The position numbers were made by a program, and so were the translations under genes. Source: Candidatus Pelagisphaera phototrophica (lineage in GTDB: Bacteria; Verrucomicrobiota; Verrucomicrobiia; Opitutales; Opitutaceae). From it: a DNA stretch of 64,000 nucleotides. The DNA is taken from positions 930,001 through 994,000 of the forward strand of contig NZ_CP076039.1 in the NCBI RefSeq assembly GCF_014529625.1, in the 5' to 3' direction. The notes beneath the pieces were generated by a model. It saw only the letters and a program-made list of their open reading frames with translations, made no database searches and was not told where the DNA came from. Every line of letters begins with the position of its first letter. Position 1 is the first letter of the stretch. Shown piece by piece: positions 46,060 through 55,101 of the stretch.

Positions 46060-47544
46060 ATGAGATTATCTAGACGATCTATTATCGTACTTATTAGTTT
46101 TGCGTGTGTTTACTACTCTAATACGCTAACTGCCCAGATCGAGAGGCCCCCGAATATTGTGCTTATCTTTATCGATGATATGGGCTATGCGGATATTGGA
46201 CCGTTCGGCGCCCGTGACTACCCCACGCCAAATCTGGATCGAATGGCCACCGAAGGTCGACGTTTTACGGATTTCATGGTTAGCGCACCTGTGTGTTCTG
46301 CGTCCCGGGCAGCGTTGATGACAGGAACGTTCCATATTCGTCTAGGGGTTAACGGCGCCTATAGCCCGAAAGCAAAAGATGGATTGAATCCTAGTGAAGT
46401 GACGATTGCGGAATTGTGTAAGCAGAAAGGATACGCGACTGCTATCTACGGGAAATGGCATTTGGGACATCATCCAAAGTTCCTACCCACTAGCCAGGGT
46501 TTCGATGAGTACCATGGGATACCGTATTCGAATGACATGTGGCCTTGGCATCCGCGATATGAGGGCCTCGCAGCTGACGATCCCAAACGCCGTGAAGTGT
46601 ATCCGGATTTGCCATTGGTGGAAAACGATCGTGTTGTTGACGCCAACGTAACTGGAGAAGATCAGAAGTATCTCACCCGGTGGGCTTCGGAGAGGGCCGT
46701 CGATTTTATCGAACGCAAACACAATCAGCCATTCTTCCTCTATCTCCCTTACTCGATGGTGCATGTGCCCCTTTTTGCCAGTGACGCGTTTCTAGGAAAA
46801 AGCGGTGCGGGATTGTTTGGCGATGTCGTTATGGAATTGGATCATGGAATCGGAACCGTGATCGCCGCCCTGAGAGAGAATGATCTAGAGGATAATACAC
46901 TAGTGATTTTCACGAGTGACAACGGCCCGTGGGTGGGTTATGGAGATCATGCCGGATCAGCGGAACCTTACCGTGAATCGAAGCAGACTTCCTTTGATGG
47001 AGGAGTTCGTGTTCCAACGCTCTTTTGGTGGCCAGGTAGGATTCCAGCGAATACGAATTGCGATGAACTGGCTTCTACGATCGATGTACTACCGACAGTT
47101 GCCCGACTTATCGGGGTGGATTTGCCGCAGCATAAAATTGACGGCAAGGATATCAGCGGCCTTGTTTTCGCAGAGAAGGGTGCTCGCTCTCCCCATGAGT
47201 TTTTCCCGCATTACCATCACGGGGAGCTTCAAGCGATACGAAATGATCGATGGAAACTGGTGTTCCCGCATAGTTATCGATCCTTGAATGGTCGCCCTGG
47301 TGGAACCAGTGGATTGCCGGTGAAATACGATTCGAATATGGCAGAGCTAGCATTGTATGACCGAGCGAATGATCCTGGCGAAGAGCTTAACGTAATCGAT
47401 CAGTATCCAGAAGTGTACGCTGAGCTTTTAAAAGCCGCAAAAATATTTCGAAAGGAATTGGGCGATAAGCTGACAAAGACGACGGGAACGGGGATCCGAT
47501 CGGTAGGGAAATTGGGCCCTAACGATAAACAGCTGACTTGGTAA
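46060..47544 (+). CDS. Exported sulfatase with CxAxR maturation motif
   Basis: 494 residues, signal peptide SIIVLISFACVYYSNTLTAQ. S1 sulfatase motifs: NIVLIFIDDMGYADIG, C79-S-A-S-R in SAPVCSASRAALMTG, IYGKWHLGHHPKF, LPYSMVHVPLF, FTSDNGPWVGYGDHAGSA. The maturation motif has Ala where Pro is usual (CxAxR), a form handled by anaerobic sulfatase-maturating enzymes and tolerated in some systems. Related to arylsulfatase A/galactosamine-6-sulfatase-like members. Substrate unknown. Confidence 0.92.
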   Translation: MRLSRRSIIVLISFACVYYSNTLTAQIERPPNIVLIFIDDMGYADIGPFGARDYPTPNLDRMATEGRRFTDFMVSAPVCSASRAALMTGTFHIRLGVNGAYSPKAKDGLNPSEVTIAELCKQKGYATAIYGKWHLGHHPKFLPTSQGFDEYHGIPYSNDMWPWHPRYEGLAADDPKRREVYPDLPLVENDRVVDANVTGEDQKYLTRWASERAVDFIERKHNQPFFLYLPYSMVHVPLFASDAFLGKSGAGLFGDVVMELDHGIGTVIAALRENDLEDNTLVIFTSDNGPWVGYGDHAGSAEPYRESKQTSFDGGVRVPTLFWWPGRIPANTNCDELASTIDVLPTVARLIGVDLPQHKIDGKDISGLVFAEKGARSPHEFFPHYHHGELQAIRNDRWKLVFPHSYRSLNGRPGGTSGLPVKYDSNMAELALYDRANDPGEELNVIDQYPEVYAELLKAAKIFRKELGDKLTKTTGTGIRSVGKLGPNDKQLTW

Positions 47545-47548
47545 ATGA

Positions 47549-49039
47549 ATGAATTATAGATCCGTGCTCATTGTTCTCACCGTTGTTCTCTTCTTCACTA
47601 GATCCGGGGGGCAGCAAACTCAGAAGTCTCAGGCTCAGCCGAACATAGTCTTCATTATGGCCGATGATATGGGCTATGGTGATATTCAGGAATTAAATCC
47701 AGAGTCTAGAATTCCGACCCCTCACTTGAATCAATTGGCCCGCGAAGGAATGACTTTTACGGATGCCCACTCCCCATCGTCGGTTTGCACTCCAACCCGA
47801 TACGGAGTCATGACTGGTCGCTACTGTTGGAGGAGCGAACTAAAACGAGGGGTCCTCAACGGTTATGGAGCTCCGCTTATTGAAACCAATCGTGAAACGG
47901 TTGCATCTGCTCTCCGTAGGGAAGGCTACACTACGGGTGTGGTGGGAAAATGGCACCTTGGTTTGGGATTCCAAAAGACGAATGGCGAATGGGACTGGTC
48001 GAAGAAATTGGATTATTCACCGATAGACATAGGATTTGACTACTCGTATGTGATTCCTGCGTCGCTAGATTTTCCACCCTATATTTACATTGAAGGGCAT
48101 GAGATCACAGGTCAGCCGGATAGAGAGCAACCCGCCAGGAAGTTTCCCGCCTTTTTAAGAAAAGGAGAACTGGGTTCGGATTTTTCGATTATCGACTGCT
48201 TAGATCAACTGGCTATCAAAGCATCTGATTACATCGTTGAACGTTCAAAAGAAGACGAGCCCTTCTTTTTGTATTTTCCCTTAACGGCTCCTCACAAGCC
48301 AGCGCTGCCACACCCTCGATTCGTAGGTAAAAGCGGTTTGGGGCCTTATGGTGATTTTGTCATGCAAGTGGATGAGACTGTGGGCAAGATTTTGGGTACC
48401 ATAGACGAATTAGGGATATCGGACGACACTCTAGTGATCTACACCAGCGATAACGGATCTTACATGTACCGCTATCAAGATAGTGAGAAGCCAGACCACG
48501 TGAGCGATGAATCGGTGCAAGGTTATTTTGAAGGGCACCACACGGCGAATGGAGTACGTCGCGGAACAAAGGCTGACATTTGGGAAGCGGGGCATCGTGT
48601 TCCTTTTCTCGTACGCTGGCCTCGTAAAGTGAAACCGGGCAGCGCCTCGGGAAGGACGATTACGCATACTGACTTTTTCGCAACTGCTGTATCGGTTGCC
48701 GGAGGACGTATTCCGGATGCAAAAGTGGCTGCTCAAGATAGCTTTGATTTTTCTCCATTGTTTCTGGGTAAAGATAAAGGCTGGAAGCGAGCCCCAGTTA
48801 TTCACCATTCGGGTGGGGCCATGTTCGCAATCCGCCACGGCGATTGGAAGCTGATTCTAGGAAACGGTTCAGGAGGACGAGAAAAGCCTTCTGGAAAACG
48901 ATTTGATAGGCCCTGGCAACTCTACAACCTGAAGGAGGACTTGATAGAGCAGACTGACCTCTATCGGGAAAATTCAGAAATTGCCCAAACCTTAGAACGA
49001 AGGGCGCTCGAAATCATGAGCAACGGTAGGAGCCGTTAG
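47549..49039 (+). CDS. Exported arylsulfatase-type sulfatase
   Basis: 496 residues starting 4 bases after the previous stop. Signal peptide VLIVLTVVLFFTRSGGQ. Motifs: NIVFIMADDMGYGDIQEL, C80-T-P-T-R in SSVCTPTRYGVMTGRYCW, VVGKWHLGLGF, FPLTAPHKPALPHP, YTSDNGSYMYR. Arylsulfatase A-like. Last gene of the sulfatase operon; a terminator at 49208 on the other strand lies about 170 bases downstream and may work in both directions. Confidence 0.92.
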   Translation: MNYRSVLIVLTVVLFFTRSGGQQTQKSQAQPNIVFIMADDMGYGDIQELNPESRIPTPHLNQLAREGMTFTDAHSPSSVCTPTRYGVMTGRYCWRSELKRGVLNGYGAPLIETNRETVASALRREGYTTGVVGKWHLGLGFQKTNGEWDWSKKLDYSPIDIGFDYSYVIPASLDFPPYIYIEGHEITGQPDREQPARKFPAFLRKGELGSDFSIIDCLDQLAIKASDYIVERSKEDEPFFLYFPLTAPHKPALPHPRFVGKSGLGPYGDFVMQVDETVGKILGTIDELGISDDTLVIYTSDNGSYMYRYQDSEKPDHVSDESVQGYFEGHHTANGVRRGTKADIWEAGHRVPFLVRWPRKVKPGSASGRTITHTDFFATAVSVAGGRIPDAKVAAQDSFDFSPLFLGKDKGWKRAPVIHHSGGAMFAIRHGDWKLILGNGSGGREKPSGKRFDRPWQLYNLKEDLIEQTDLYRENSEIAQTLERRALEIMSNGRSR

Positions 49040-49207
49040 GTATTAATTGTCGCGAGCTTTGGGTTCTGAGATTGCATTAAAGTAGCGATTACCGCGCAAA
49101 CTGCTTTTTTGTGTCCGTATCACAACTCTAGAAAGTCTCAGATCTAGCCGAACAGTAGATTTAGCATCGCTATAGGCGTGAATGGGCAAAGGAAAGAAGA
49201 GAAGAGC

Positions 49208-49238
49208 AAAAAAGGCTGAACCCTCAGGTTCAGCCTTT
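49208..49238 (-). terminator. Strong terminator of the LsrF-DhaKL cluster
   Basis: Stem AAAGGCTGAACC (49211-49222), loop CTCA, GGTTCAGCCTTT (49227-49238): twelve perfect pairs. On the minus strand it is followed by a run of six or more T (49208-49213 complement). It lies 26 bases after the LsrF-like gene stop. Being symmetrical, it could also end plus-strand sulfatase transcripts. Confidence 0.93.
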
Positions 49239-49264
49239 GAAAATTAAAGTTGCGACGGATTTCC

Positions 49265-50140
49265 CTATGCGTTCTTAAGGTCGTTGAAGAGCTCCAACCC
49301 CTCCGCAGGTTTTAGTCCGTCGTGAACCACTCCCGCAACCGCTTTGATCATAGCAAGAGGGGCTTCGGACTGGAAGACGTTGCGGCCCATGTCGACGCCA
49401 GCAGCCCCGCATTGGATAGCGTTGTATGCAAGCTCTAGAGCTTCGATTTCCGGAAGCTTCTTTCCACCAGCGATCACAACAGGAACCGGAGTAGCGGCGA
49501 CCACATTTTCGAATCCTTCCGTGTAGTAGGTCTTGACGATGCTGGCACCATTCTCAGCGCAAACTCGAGCAGCGAGGCTGAAGTAGCGAGAATCCCGAAC
49601 CATGTCCTTGCCCACTGCTGTTACTCCCATAACGGGAATGCTGTACTTGTTCCCTATATCGACGAGACGACTGATGTTGGCGATCGTCGAGGCTTCCGTA
49701 GCAGCATCTCCGACGGCTATCATCGCTGCCATGGCCGTTGCATTCATGCTGATTGCTTCCGCCTCATCGAGGAGGACATTATGGTTCATATCAGTGAGAA
49801 TAGTCGTTCCGGTGTCGGTACGAAGACAGATCGGTTTCGTATTGTCAGCTGGGATACAAGAGCGGATCATTCCACGAGTTCCCATAAGACAGTCTGCGTG
49901 CTCGGCGAGAGGAGCGATATTGAGATCGATACGCTCGAGCCCTGAAGTGGGCCCCATTAGGAAGCCGTGGTCAAACGCGAGCATAACAGTGCGCCCTGAT
50001 CTACGGTTGAAAATGCGCGACATGCGATTCTTTATACCCCAGTCAGTGCTGTTCATTCCTTTTAGGTAAAAGGAGTTGGTATCAGCGGGTGTATTAAGCC
50101 CGAAATTGTCGCCGTCTCTGATGTCGTCTAGATCTGCCAT
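49265..50140 (-). CDS. LsrF-like class I aldolase/thiolase
   Basis: 291 residues. Strikingly similar to E. coli LsrF (3-hydroxy-5-phosphonooxypentane-2,4-dione thiolase): MADLDDIRDG start, DWGIKNRMSRIFN, TVMLAFDHGFLMGPTSGLER, AEHADCLMGTRGMIRS, VTAVGKDMVRDSRYFSLAAR, VIAGGKKLPEIEALELAYNA and GVDMGRNVFQSEAPLAMIKA. The Schiff-base/catalytic lysine is K203 in SIVKTYY. No LsrACDB transporter, LsrK kinase or LsrR is present, so AI-2 processing is unlikely. In this cluster it probably cleaves a phosphorylated ketose made by DhaKL. Last gene of the cluster. Confidence 0.88.
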   Translation of the reverse strand: MADLDDIRDGDNFGLNTPADTNSFYLKGMNSTDWGIKNRMSRIFNRRSGRTVMLAFDHGFLMGPTSGLERIDLNIAPLAEHADCLMGTRGMIRSCIPADNTKPICLRTDTGTTILTDMNHNVLLDEAEAISMNATAMAAMIAVGDAATEASTIANISRLVDIGNKYSIPVMGVTAVGKDMVRDSRYFSLAARVCAENGASIVKTYYTEGFENVVAATPVPVVIAGGKKLPEIEALELAYNAIQCGAAGVDMGRNVFQSEAPLAMIKAVAGVVHDGLKPAEGLELFNDLKNA

Positions 50141-50317
50141 TTTTATAGAGGGTTATTATGTTGAGAATTTAGTTGTTTAGGAAATGGTGTTATCGTGCAC
50201 GAGGGATGCTGATTATTAGTTTATATTTTTTGGATTCTTTGTAGCTCAGTTTCTATAGCCTGAGCAGCTGTGGAATGGGTGAATTTGCTAAATTACGAAG
50301 GCTTAAGCACTGTGCTA

Positions 50318-50950
50318 CTAATTTACGTATTCGTTCATTGTGTTGAACATTATGGATACGGATAAGGCACCAGGATCGGGATGTCCGATTGATTTTTCAC
50401 CAAGCGTTTTGGCACGTCCCATTGTGGCGATCATGGCCTTGGTTTTCTCCATGCCGTCGGTAGCTCCGGCTGCGATCGCGGCGAATGCTTCGGAAAGCGA
50501 TTTGTCTACGGTAGCCTGACCCGCTTCCTGAGCTCCGGCAAGTGCGTCGACCATGGTTTTGTCGCCTGGCTTGGCTCCTCCCAGATTGCAGACTCCATCT
50601 CGGGCCGCATCGAGAAACCTAGAGAGCCCCGGAGGGTCAAGGGCTTCGCATTCGTTGAGAGCCGTGCCACCACTTTGGTAGAGCATCCCCATGACAGCTC
50701 CCGAGGCCCCACCCATTGAAGCCATCAGGGCCATGCCGGTGGTGGAGAACACTTCGCCTACTGATTTCGGATCGAGCGCCTCGATCTGTGCCTTGGCGGC
50801 TGTGAACCCACGTTGCATTCCCAGGCCATGGTCACCGTCACCTAGCTTGCGGTCGGCTTCGGAGAGCTCGGCCTCACTTGCGATGATTTTATCGCAAATC
50901 AAAAGGATCATTTCTTTAACTTCGTTGGGGCTTAAGGTGCGGTCGGTCAT
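50318..50950 (-). CDS. dhaL: Dihydroxyacetone kinase subunit DhaL-like
   Basis: 210 residues, the nucleotide-binding all-alpha subunit. The magnesium-binding Asp set is in RKLGDGDHGLGMQRGF, with MGGASGAVMGMLYQSGG and KPGDKTMVDALAGAQEA as phosphate-contact helices, and AKTLGEKSIGHPDPGA at the end. With DhaK it phosphorylates dihydroxyacetone or a related ketose such as erythrulose. No DhaM is present, so ATP is the probable donor. The gap to dhaK holds a large imperfect palindrome. Confidence 0.93.
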   Translation of the reverse strand: MTDRTLSPNEVKEMILLICDKIIASEAELSEADRKLGDGDHGLGMQRGFTAAKAQIEALDPKSVGEVFSTTGMALMASMGGASGAVMGMLYQSGGTALNECEALDPPGLSRFLDAARDGVCNLGGAKPGDKTMVDALAGAQEAGQATVDKSLSEAFAAIAAGATDGMEKTKAMIATMGRAKTLGEKSIGHPDPGALSVSIMFNTMNEYVN

Positions 50951-50974
50951 AGTTGGGTGTGTGTAATAGCTAGG

Positions 50975-51033
50975 GTAGGGTTACTTATCCTTAAGCAGCT
51001 AAAATACGGTTGCTTAGGGATAAGCAGCCCTAC
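50975..51033. repeat. 23-bp imperfect inverted repeat between dhaK and dhaL
   Basis: Left arm 50975-50997 begins GTAGGGTTACTTATCC; right arm 51011-51033 ends GATAAGCAGCCCTAC. Twenty of 23 positions pair across a 13-base spacer. Terminal GTAGGG/CCCTAC is shared with another palindrome at 58759-58838, so this is probably a dispersed intergenic repeat. In the dhaK-dhaL transcript it would fold into a long hairpin that could affect mRNA stability or relative DhaL output. Confidence 0.75.
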
Positions 51034-51081
51034 CTTTGACCTGAGTGCAGTGTGATTCATGACTGAGGTAGGTTGAGCTGA

Positions 51082-52077
51082 TTAGAGCTTTGTGTATCCG
51101 AGGGATGAACACGGCGTATCCCAAAGAGGTTTTAGCGTGTCGTCGAGCTTGGTGAAGCTGATGGAGAGTCCGGCCATTTCCTGGCAAGTCACCAGTGGTC
51201 CCAGAAGGACGTCGTAAATCTTAATATCTTTTTCGGTTAGGATGGCTTTGACCCGTTTCAAGACAATGAGGCATTCCATCATAGTGGTGGAGCCTAGGCT
51301 GTTAATGAGAACGAGTACTTCGTCTCCCGATCCGATGGGAAGATCGTCGGCCAAGATGAGATCGACTAGCTTGTCGGCCAAGGCGTCCGCGGTCATCATC
51401 TTTTCCACCCCGACTCCTTGCTCGCCGTGGATACCCATACCGATGCCGATAGAATCTTCATCGAGTTCAAAAGTGGGCATTCCCGTTGCGGGGATTGAGC
51501 CAGGCGAAAGGGCGACACCGACGGAGCGCGTGTTGTCGCGGGCTAGTGTTACAAGACTGACCAGTTCGTCGAGATCCTTGGCTTTGTCGGCCGCAGCTCC
51601 CGCGAGCTTTACGATCGGAATGAGTCCGGCGATACCGCGCCGGCCTTCTTTGTCGCTGGGAGGAGCAGACGCGACATCGTCCCAAATCAAAACAGTTTCA
51701 ACCCGAATTCCTTCCGCGGCAGCGAGCTGAGCGGCGATCTTGAAGTTCATGACATCACCCGCGTAGTTGCCGTAGAGGAAAAGGACCCCTTGGCCTTTGT
51801 TTACAGCTCTCGTAGCGTCAAGGATGACATTGGGAGGAGGAGCGGCAAAGATGTCCCCACATGCGGCTCCATCAGCCATGCCAGGTCCGATAAGGCCGTG
51901 GTAGATCGGTTCGTGTCCGGTGCCGCCTCCGACAAGGAGGGCGACTTTGTCAGATGCGATTTCGGTAAGGGCAATCGCGCCAGGACCTACTTTGGTTACG
52001 CTACCGTTGTAGTAATCGACGAGGCCATCGATGAGTTCCGCTGCGGCTTGATTGGGATCGTTGAGTAATTTTTTCAT
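51082..52077 (-). CDS. dhaK: Dihydroxyacetone kinase subunit DhaK-like
   Basis: 331 residues. Ketose-binding subunit: H55 in GGGTGHEPIYHG, D108 in LYGNYAGDVMNF and H217 in IGMGIHGEQG match the acid-base and covalent hemiaminal residues of E. coli DhaK (His56, Asp109, His218). SPGSIPATGMPTFEL and GSGDEVLVLINSLGSTTMME are also conserved. The hemiaminal mechanism selects short-chain ketoses; DHA, erythrulose or a deoxyketose are possible. Upstream of dhaL on the same strand within the aldolase cluster. Confidence 0.93.
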   Translation of the reverse strand: MKKLLNDPNQAAAELIDGLVDYYNGSVTKVGPGAIALTEIASDKVALLVGGGTGHEPIYHGLIGPGMADGAACGDIFAAPPPNVILDATRAVNKGQGVLFLYGNYAGDVMNFKIAAQLAAAEGIRVETVLIWDDVASAPPSDKEGRRGIAGLIPIVKLAGAAADKAKDLDELVSLVTLARDNTRSVGVALSPGSIPATGMPTFELDEDSIGIGMGIHGEQGVGVEKMMTADALADKLVDLILADDLPIGSGDEVLVLINSLGSTTMMECLIVLKRVKAILTEKDIKIYDVLLGPLVTCQEMAGLSISFTKLDDTLKPLWDTPCSSLGYTKL

Positions 52078-52213
52078 TTAGGAATAAATTTTAGTACCCT
52101 CAAATATCACGAATATTCACGAATGGAATCAACGCGAATCAGTGGTTTTAAAATTAATAAAGTATAGAGAGAACGGAAATTGTTAGACGATTAGGGTTGA
52201 TTCGTGGAAGGGA

Positions 52214-53989
52214 TTAAATGATCCGGTCGTTCCCACCGTCGACTGGGATTTGAGCTCCGGTGGTTTTAGCAAAGGCGTCTGAGGCGAGGGCGACGACGGT
52301 GTTGCCAACGCTTCGTGAGGTGATTTCCGTTTTCATGAGGTTGCGCTTTTTGTACTGTTCCACCGTAATTCCATAGCGTTCGGCAGAACGTTCGAGGGCT
52401 TCCTTGGTCCAGAGCTTGGTATCGAAAACGGCATCCGGGTGAATGATGTTTACCCTCACTCCTTCAGGAGCCAGTTCCAGCGCGGCCACGCGGCAGAGCT
52501 GGGTCAAGGCCGCTTTTGCGCAGGAGTAGCTGGCGGCGCCGGCTCCAGGAGCGTTGACGTTTCGGGAACCAATGAAGATGATGGTTGGGTCGATCCCTTT
52601 CTTAACGAATGGTATGGCATGTTTGAGTAGCACTTGGTGACTAGTGAGGTTGACCGCCATGCTTCGCTCCCAGTTATTCTGTTCCATATCTTCCAGGTAG
52701 GCTCCCGCAGTGAAAATCCCCGCGTTGGATACGACGATGTCGAGTCCCCCAAACTCGCGGATGATTCGTTCAATGAGAGCTTCGACCTGGGCTTCCTGTG
52801 TGAGGTCGACCGTGATGCCAAGCGCCCCAATTCCCTCCATGATCGAATTGATCTCCGGATTGATATCTGCCCCAATGACGCAGGCTCCCGCTTCTGTTAG
52901 CGTGGTTGCAGTCGCCAAACCGATCCCCGCTGCTGAACCGGATACGAGGGCAATTTTCCCTTGGAGGAGCCCTTCGTGAGAAGAGCAAGCTTCGGGACCA
53001 GCAATGGTAGTTTCCACCCAGCCCCCAGTTGCGTTCGCAAGAAGTTTTGCTTCGCCGATTTGAGTCGCAAATTGAGCGACTTTTCTGGCTTCGCGCTTGT
53101 CTTGTCCGAAACCAAATATGCCTTTGTTGGGCCAGAGGATGGTGTGGACAGGTGCGTCCGAGGAGAGAGACCCTTCATGATTACCGTCGGTCACTGCTCC
53201 GAGCGATTGTGCGGTTTCACTACCCGCAAGCGATCGAGAGGAAGCAGATTCGTCGTGAACCGCAATTAACGCGTGTCCCTTTTTGTTGGATACGAATTGG
53301 CGCAACGTGGCGATTTCCATGGTCTGGGTCGCAGTGGCCTCTTTAGGTTCAGTCGCAGTGCTCGTGGTTTCGAAATAAGCCTCGGCAGCGGCATTTAAAG
53401 TCACTGTTCGCTCGTGGCATTCGTTCGCTTCGTCGCTGAACGTGAGAAGTCCCAGATTTGGCACAAGAATCCCTTCTAGCTCGGAGCTGTCGAGAAGGGC
53501 CAGAATCGCTTTTACCTGTTCCGCTCGGCTTTTCTTGGAAGGGGAGACGGCGACTCGATTGCCGAAAATCTCCGCTGTGAGAGATTTCACGTTTGTATGA
53601 TTTGCTAAAGCCAAAGTGGCGGAGGAGCAGGTTTGGTCGACGAAGCGAGAAGGGATTGCGGCATGGAGAAGCGTGTCGGCGGTGGGGGCTTGGCTTGGCT
53701 GGAGTTCTCCGCAAAGAGAGAGCTGAAGTGGCAATTCTTGGCTAGGCAAGCAATCCAGCTGTCCCAGTTTCACGAGCCGTTCCTTATCGAGGCCGATGTA
53801 TTTCCCAACTTGTGGTATAAAGAGATGGGTACGGTCTTCTCCAAAAACATCACGCGACGTCGTCTTAACCGTTCCCCAGAGAGGCACCCCGGTAACCGAT
53901 TTGGAAAAGGTAGCGGTGGCGTAGGCTCGGAGCGAAAGAAGATCGTTTTCAACTTTGGCGGCATCCTCGTTGTTCCACTGGCTTTGCAT
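52214..53989 (-). CDS. Class II aldolase (degenerate) fused to SDR, rhamnulose-1-phosphate aldolase/dehydrogenase-like
   Basis: 591 residues. Residues 1-340 follow the class II aldolase layout of the bifunctional RhaE/RhaW-type proteins: KTTSRDVFGED, TADTLLHAAIPSRFVDQT, LEGILVPNLGLLTFSDE. Where those enzymes have zinc ligands in DHTHxDA and NHGLxT, this protein has DQTCSS and NLGLL. The GGGN substrate loop is also lost. Residues 345-591 are an intact SDR: ALVSGSAAGIGLATA, SNAGIF, IGSRNV and YSCAK, ending TGAQIPVDGGNDRII. It probably works only as a dehydrogenase, with the N-terminal half structural or repurposed. Confidence 0.87.
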   Translation of the reverse strand: MQSQWNNEDAAKVENDLLSLRAYATATFSKSVTGVPLWGTVKTTSRDVFGEDRTHLFIPQVGKYIGLDKERLVKLGQLDCLPSQELPLQLSLCGELQPSQAPTADTLLHAAIPSRFVDQTCSSATLALANHTNVKSLTAEIFGNRVAVSPSKKSRAEQVKAILALLDSSELEGILVPNLGLLTFSDEANECHERTVTLNAAAEAYFETTSTATEPKEATATQTMEIATLRQFVSNKKGHALIAVHDESASSRSLAGSETAQSLGAVTDGNHEGSLSSDAPVHTILWPNKGIFGFGQDKREARKVAQFATQIGEAKLLANATGGWVETTIAGPEACSSHEGLLQGKIALVSGSAAGIGLATATTLTEAGACVIGADINPEINSIMEGIGALGITVDLTQEAQVEALIERIIREFGGLDIVVSNAGIFTAGAYLEDMEQNNWERSMAVNLTSHQVLLKHAIPFVKKGIDPTIIFIGSRNVNAPGAGAASYSCAKAALTQLCRVAALELAPEGVRVNIIHPDAVFDTKLWTKEALERSAERYGITVEQYKKRNLMKTEITSRSVGNTVVALASDAFAKTTGAQIPVDGGNDRII

Positions 53990-54157
53990 ATTCTAAACGT
54001 TTACGGTTTCTTGGGGTTTGAGGGCGTTAGGTTGATTTTGAGTCTAGATTATTGGGGAAAAGGTAAATTTACGCTAGGACTTTTTCCGCAATGATATGTA
54101 CGAAAACGGCATTGAGAGGATTGGAGAGATGGGGAATGGAGGTTTGCCGCGAAGGAC

Positions 54158-54916
54158 TTAGGTATACCGTTTGCGATAGGCCGCTGGGGTCGTGTGCAAA
54201 ACGCTAAGGAAAGACCGGGTAAAGTGGCTTTGATCGTAAAAGCCGCAGTCCATGGCGATTGCCGAAATCGGCGCGTCGGTTTGGCTTAGGGCTGCGCAAG
54301 ACTGCTGTATACGGTAGCGATTCAGGTATTGGATAGGAGTAAGGTGAAAGCTCTTCTTGAAGTGCCGCTCAAAGGCGCTGAGAGAGAGGCCACACTCTTT
54401 AGCGAGATCCTTCAGCTTGATTTCCTGAGCATAGTTCGACGCAATGTATTGTATGGATCGATCGAGGGCGGATCGGTGGAGCGCGTTGGTGTTTCCTTCA
54501 AATTTCCTGGTTACGCCCGCCAATCCGCAGACCTTTCCCTGACGATTGATCAGAGGAACTTTGTTGGTGATGTGCCATTGGATGAGGCGTTGTGACGTTG
54601 TGATGAGTTCCACCTTGTTTTTAACGATGTACCCCTCTTCGATCACCCGTTTGTCATCCGCGGCGTAGCTTTTCTCGATATCGTCCGCGAAGAAATCGGA
54701 ATCGGGTCTTCCCACGATTTCGCTCTTGTTCTTCAGCCCCATAAAATCAGCCAGCTCCTGGTTTACGTAGACAAAATGCCGATTGGCGTCTTTGACAAAG
54801 AATAGGAGCCCGGGAATGCAGTCGAATAGCAATTGCCCGGTATTCACGATCCCGTTGTCTATAATGAACTGGGAAAGAGAGTCGTTGCCGCGGGATTGTT
54901 TCTTCATCCTATTCAA
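54158..54916 (-). CDS. AraC-family regulator with PAS sensor domain
   Basis: 252 residues. Residues 28-145 form a PAS domain (GQLLFDCIPGLLFFVKDANR, FVYVNQELADFMGLKNKSEI, GRPDSDFF). Residues 155-250 are the AraC DNA-binding pair (IKLKDLAKECGLSLSAFERH; ISAIAMDCGFYDQSHFTRSF, then TPAAYRKR). PAS-AraC fusions occur beside carbohydrate genes in Planctomycetota and Verrucomicrobiota. It sits within the aldolase-kinase cluster and is its likely regulator. Confidence 0.92.
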   Translation of the reverse strand: MNRMKKQSRGNDSLSQFIIDNGIVNTGQLLFDCIPGLLFFVKDANRHFVYVNQELADFMGLKNKSEIVGRPDSDFFADDIEKSYAADDKRVIEEGYIVKNKVELITTSQRLIQWHITNKVPLINRQGKVCGLAGVTRKFEGNTNALHRSALDRSIQYIASNYAQEIKLKDLAKECGLSLSAFERHFKKSFHLTPIQYLNRYRIQQSCAALSQTDAPISAIAMDCGFYDQSHFTRSFLSVLHTTPAAYRKRYT

Positions 54917-55044
54917 TCTGTGCTTAAATTCGCCAAGGGCAGGTAAGCGAGATTATTGGGAGGAAGAAAAAACCAGCATCATCCAAGAATCGCAAGGCGA
55001 ATGATCTGGAGTTGAGATTGCATCTACGGCTCACGTGGAAATTC

Positions 55045-55077
55045 AAAAAGCCCCGCAGCTTTTGGGCTGCGGGGCTT
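55045..55077 (-). terminator. Strong terminator after the 55102-55923 isomerase gene
   Basis: AAGCCCCGCAGC (55048-55059), loop of six, GCTGCGGGGCTT (55066-55077): twelve perfect pairs, GC-rich, with a T-run on the minus strand from 55045-55049. It ends the two-isomerase transcript before the PAS-AraC gene. Confidence 0.93.
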
Positions 55078-55101
55078 GAAATTCGAAATCCCCAGGGGAT
55101 T

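Noticed and set aside
49265-50140. AI-2 quorum-signal degradation operon
   Set aside because: Only the LsrF-like protein matches; transporter, LsrK, LsrR and LsrG are missing and the neighbours are DhaKL and sugar isomerases.
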